DNA from: Liquorilactobacillus oeni DSM 19972 | Lineage (GTDB): Bacteria > Bacillota > Bacilli > Lactobacillales > Lactobacillaceae | Assembly (NCBI RefSeq): GCF_001436275.1 | Contig: NZ_AZEH01000039.1 | Location: 611,336-675,335, forward strand | Length of the DNA stretch: 64,000 nucleotides | Direction of reading: 5' to 3' | Part shown: piece after piece, positions 62,670-64,000 of the stretch | Layout: the number at the start of each line of letters is the position of its first letter | Numbering within the stretch: the first letter of the stretch is position 1 | Translations under genes and position numbers: made by a program | The notes under the pieces: model-generated | Databases searched by the model: none | What the model saw: the letters and a program-made list of their open reading frames with translations, nothing else | Told to the model about the DNA's origin: nothing

Positions 62670-64000
62670 GTTTCATTCTCCCTTCAAAGTAACCTAAAAC
62701 TTTAGACAAACTGAATGTCATTATGAAGTAGATTACCATTGCAATAAAGATAGGAACCACACCTTTATAAGTTGCAGATTGCACTAACTGCATTTGATAG
62801 ATCAAATCAGTTACCCCGATGATAGAAACGATTGAACTTTCTTTAATTAACGTTATAAATTCATTGCCCAAGGCAGGCCAGATATTTTTCAAAGCCTGCG
62901 GAATGATTACATAACGGTACGTCAGCTTCTGCGACAAACCTAAGCTGCGTGCTGCTTCAGTTTGGCCTGTCGGAATTGATTCAATTCCCGAACGGATAAC
63001 TTCAGCAACGTATGCTGTGGAATTCAACGAAACTGCAATGATCCCAGCTATTAGAGCAGGTAAAGACTGGATTAACGTCCCAATTCCAAAATAAACAAAC
63101 ATAACTTGAACCATGAGTGGTGTCCCACGCACAAATTCGATGTACGCAACGGCCAGCCAATGAAGAAACTTGTTATGCGATAAGCGCATTAATGCAAAGA
63201 AAACTCCAAGTACAAATCCAAAGAAAACAGAAACAACCGTTATTAAGAGGGTATATTCAATTCCTTTTGCAAAATATGTCCAATAATTCAGCATTGAATT
63301 CTTATTTGTATTTCCAGCCATATATTTACCAGCATTTGGAATATATTCTTTATTGATTAGATTCTGCTTTTTAATATTGTTAATTGTACTATTAGCAGCA
63401 GCTACCATACTGGTATCTCCCTTAGGAAAGGCAATCGCTGAACCAGTTTGGCTCGAATCGACTTTAAATTGAGGATTAATCACCTTTAAACCGGTATTAT
63501 TCTTAGCAAAAGCCTTTGCAGTCGCTTCTTCCATTGCTACCGCGTTTACTTTTCCGGATTGCAACGCAATTACAAGGTCATTTAACTTAGCAAGGCCTTT
63601 TATTTCATTATTTTTCATCTGCTGCTTAACCAAAGTATATTGCAGTGAGCCAGTCTGTGCACCAATAGTCTGATTCTTAAAACTTTTAATACTTTTAAAA
63701 CGAGCAGTATCTTTTTTATTGATCAGCATAAACTGTTTCCCGCGATAATAGATCTTTGAGAAGTCAACACTTTCCTGTCTTTCAAGTGTTGGGTTCATTC
63801 CTGAGATAACCATATCAACTTTGTGCGTTTCAAGGGCTACCAGCAAAGAATCAAAATTCATGTTCTTAATTACTAGTTTAACACCTAAATCAGCAGCAAA
63901 TTTTTTTGCAATATCCATGTCCAACCCTACGTACTTTGTTTCACCGCCTTCTTTAACGGTAAATTCATAAGGCGGATAATCAGCACTTGTTCCCACTACA
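62662..64000 (-). CDS. glnP: Amino-acid ABC transporter, fused substrate-binding protein and permease (GlnPH-like), N-terminus cut
   Basis: The window contains about 446 codons; the signal peptide and first residues lie beyond 64000. The visible N-terminal part is an SBP3 binding domain ([20 protein letters not shown], about 225 residues). A permease domain with at least four membrane helices follows (about 240-440), with the EAA loop [23 protein letters not shown]. Fusion of binding protein and permease is typical of lactobacillar GlnPH. Substrate is glutamine, glutamate or another polar amino acid. Confidence 0.92.
   Translation of the reverse strand, partial: VVGTSADYPPYEFTVKEGGETKYVGLDMDIAKKFAADLGVKLVIKNMNFDSLLVALETHKVDMVISGMNPTLERQESVDFSKIYYRGKQFMLINKKDTARFKSIKSFKNQTIGAQTGSLQYTLVKQQMKNNEIKGLAKLNDLVIALQSGKVNAVAMEEATAKAFAKNNTGLKVINPQFKVDSSQTGSAIAFPKGDTSMVAAANSTINNIKKQNLINKEYIPNAGKYMAGNTNKNSMLNYWTYFAKGIEYTLLITVVSVFFGFVLGVFFALMRLSHNKFLHWLAVAYIEFVRGTPLMVQVMFVYFGIGTLIQSLPALIAGIIAVSLNSTAYVAEVIRSGIESIPTGQTEAARSLGLSQKLTYRYVIIPQALKNIWPALGNEFITLIKESSIVSIIGVTDLIYQMQLVQSATYKGVVPIFIAMVIYFIMTFSLSKVLGYFEGRMKHA

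Noticed and set aside
1-64000. tRNA, rRNA, CRISPR arrays, integrase or insertion sequences
   Set aside because: No cloverleaf, rRNA signature, regularly spaced repeats or transposase/integrase frame was recognised.

Overview
The window is a contiguous piece of a low-GC Gram-positive chromosome. By gene content and order it is a member of the Lactobacillaceae, possibly a Liquorilactobacillus or Ligilactobacillus type; no rRNA is present, so the genus is inference. The evidence is the lactobacillar small families (DUF3042, DUF4044, DUF3397), the AGGAGG ribosome binding sites, frequent TTG/GTG starts, and the blocks mraZ-rsmH-ftsL-pbp, smc-ftsY-ylxM-ffh-rpsP, glnR-glnA and recJ-apt. Almost all genes lie on the minus strand.

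Layout. 1-2336 is the start of the division and cell-wall cluster, read leftwards, with a five-box MraZ operator. 2368-5850 holds a DUF3397 membrane protein, aspartate kinase and asparagine synthetase. 6032-7761 is a small accessory island: a DUF4044 micro-protein, a coding remnant, divergent XRE regulators and an ImmA/IrrE peptidase. 7768-17313 is the ribosome, SRP and chromosome-segregation block (rplS, trmD, rimM, rpsP, ffh, ylxM, ftsY, smc, rnc). 17404-22978 carries lipid genes (acpP, plsX, fakA), recG and asp23. 23145-34386 has rpmB, then the thiN-rpe-rsgA-pknB-pppL-rsmB-fmt-priA-coaBC run. 34447-35377 is gmk-rpoZ.

35494-35889 is a lone plus-strand gene whose promoter carries two LexA/DinR boxes, a likely SOS gene and the best candidate for something undescribed. 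36173-40296 is nitrogen control (glnA, glnR with a GlnR box) plus a PLP lyase and miaA. 40425-43898 holds DUF3042, an atypical rhodanese, glucokinase, yqgQ, rhomboid, fthC and rpmG. 44033-49621 is a class B PBP, YfhO and a KtrA-type subunit. 49836-54844 is apt-recJ-lapA-SDR-rnz. 55013-61627 holds an orphan small gene, an OatA-like acyltransferase, obgE, a probable Mn(II) exporter and uvrC. 61932-64000 is an amino-acid ABC transporter cut by the right edge.

No tRNA, rRNA, CRISPR array, intact insertion sequence or integrase was found. Most of the window is conserved housekeeping DNA. The unusual points are regulatory sites, the XRE/ImmA island, a few altered catalytic residues and small uncharacterised genes.
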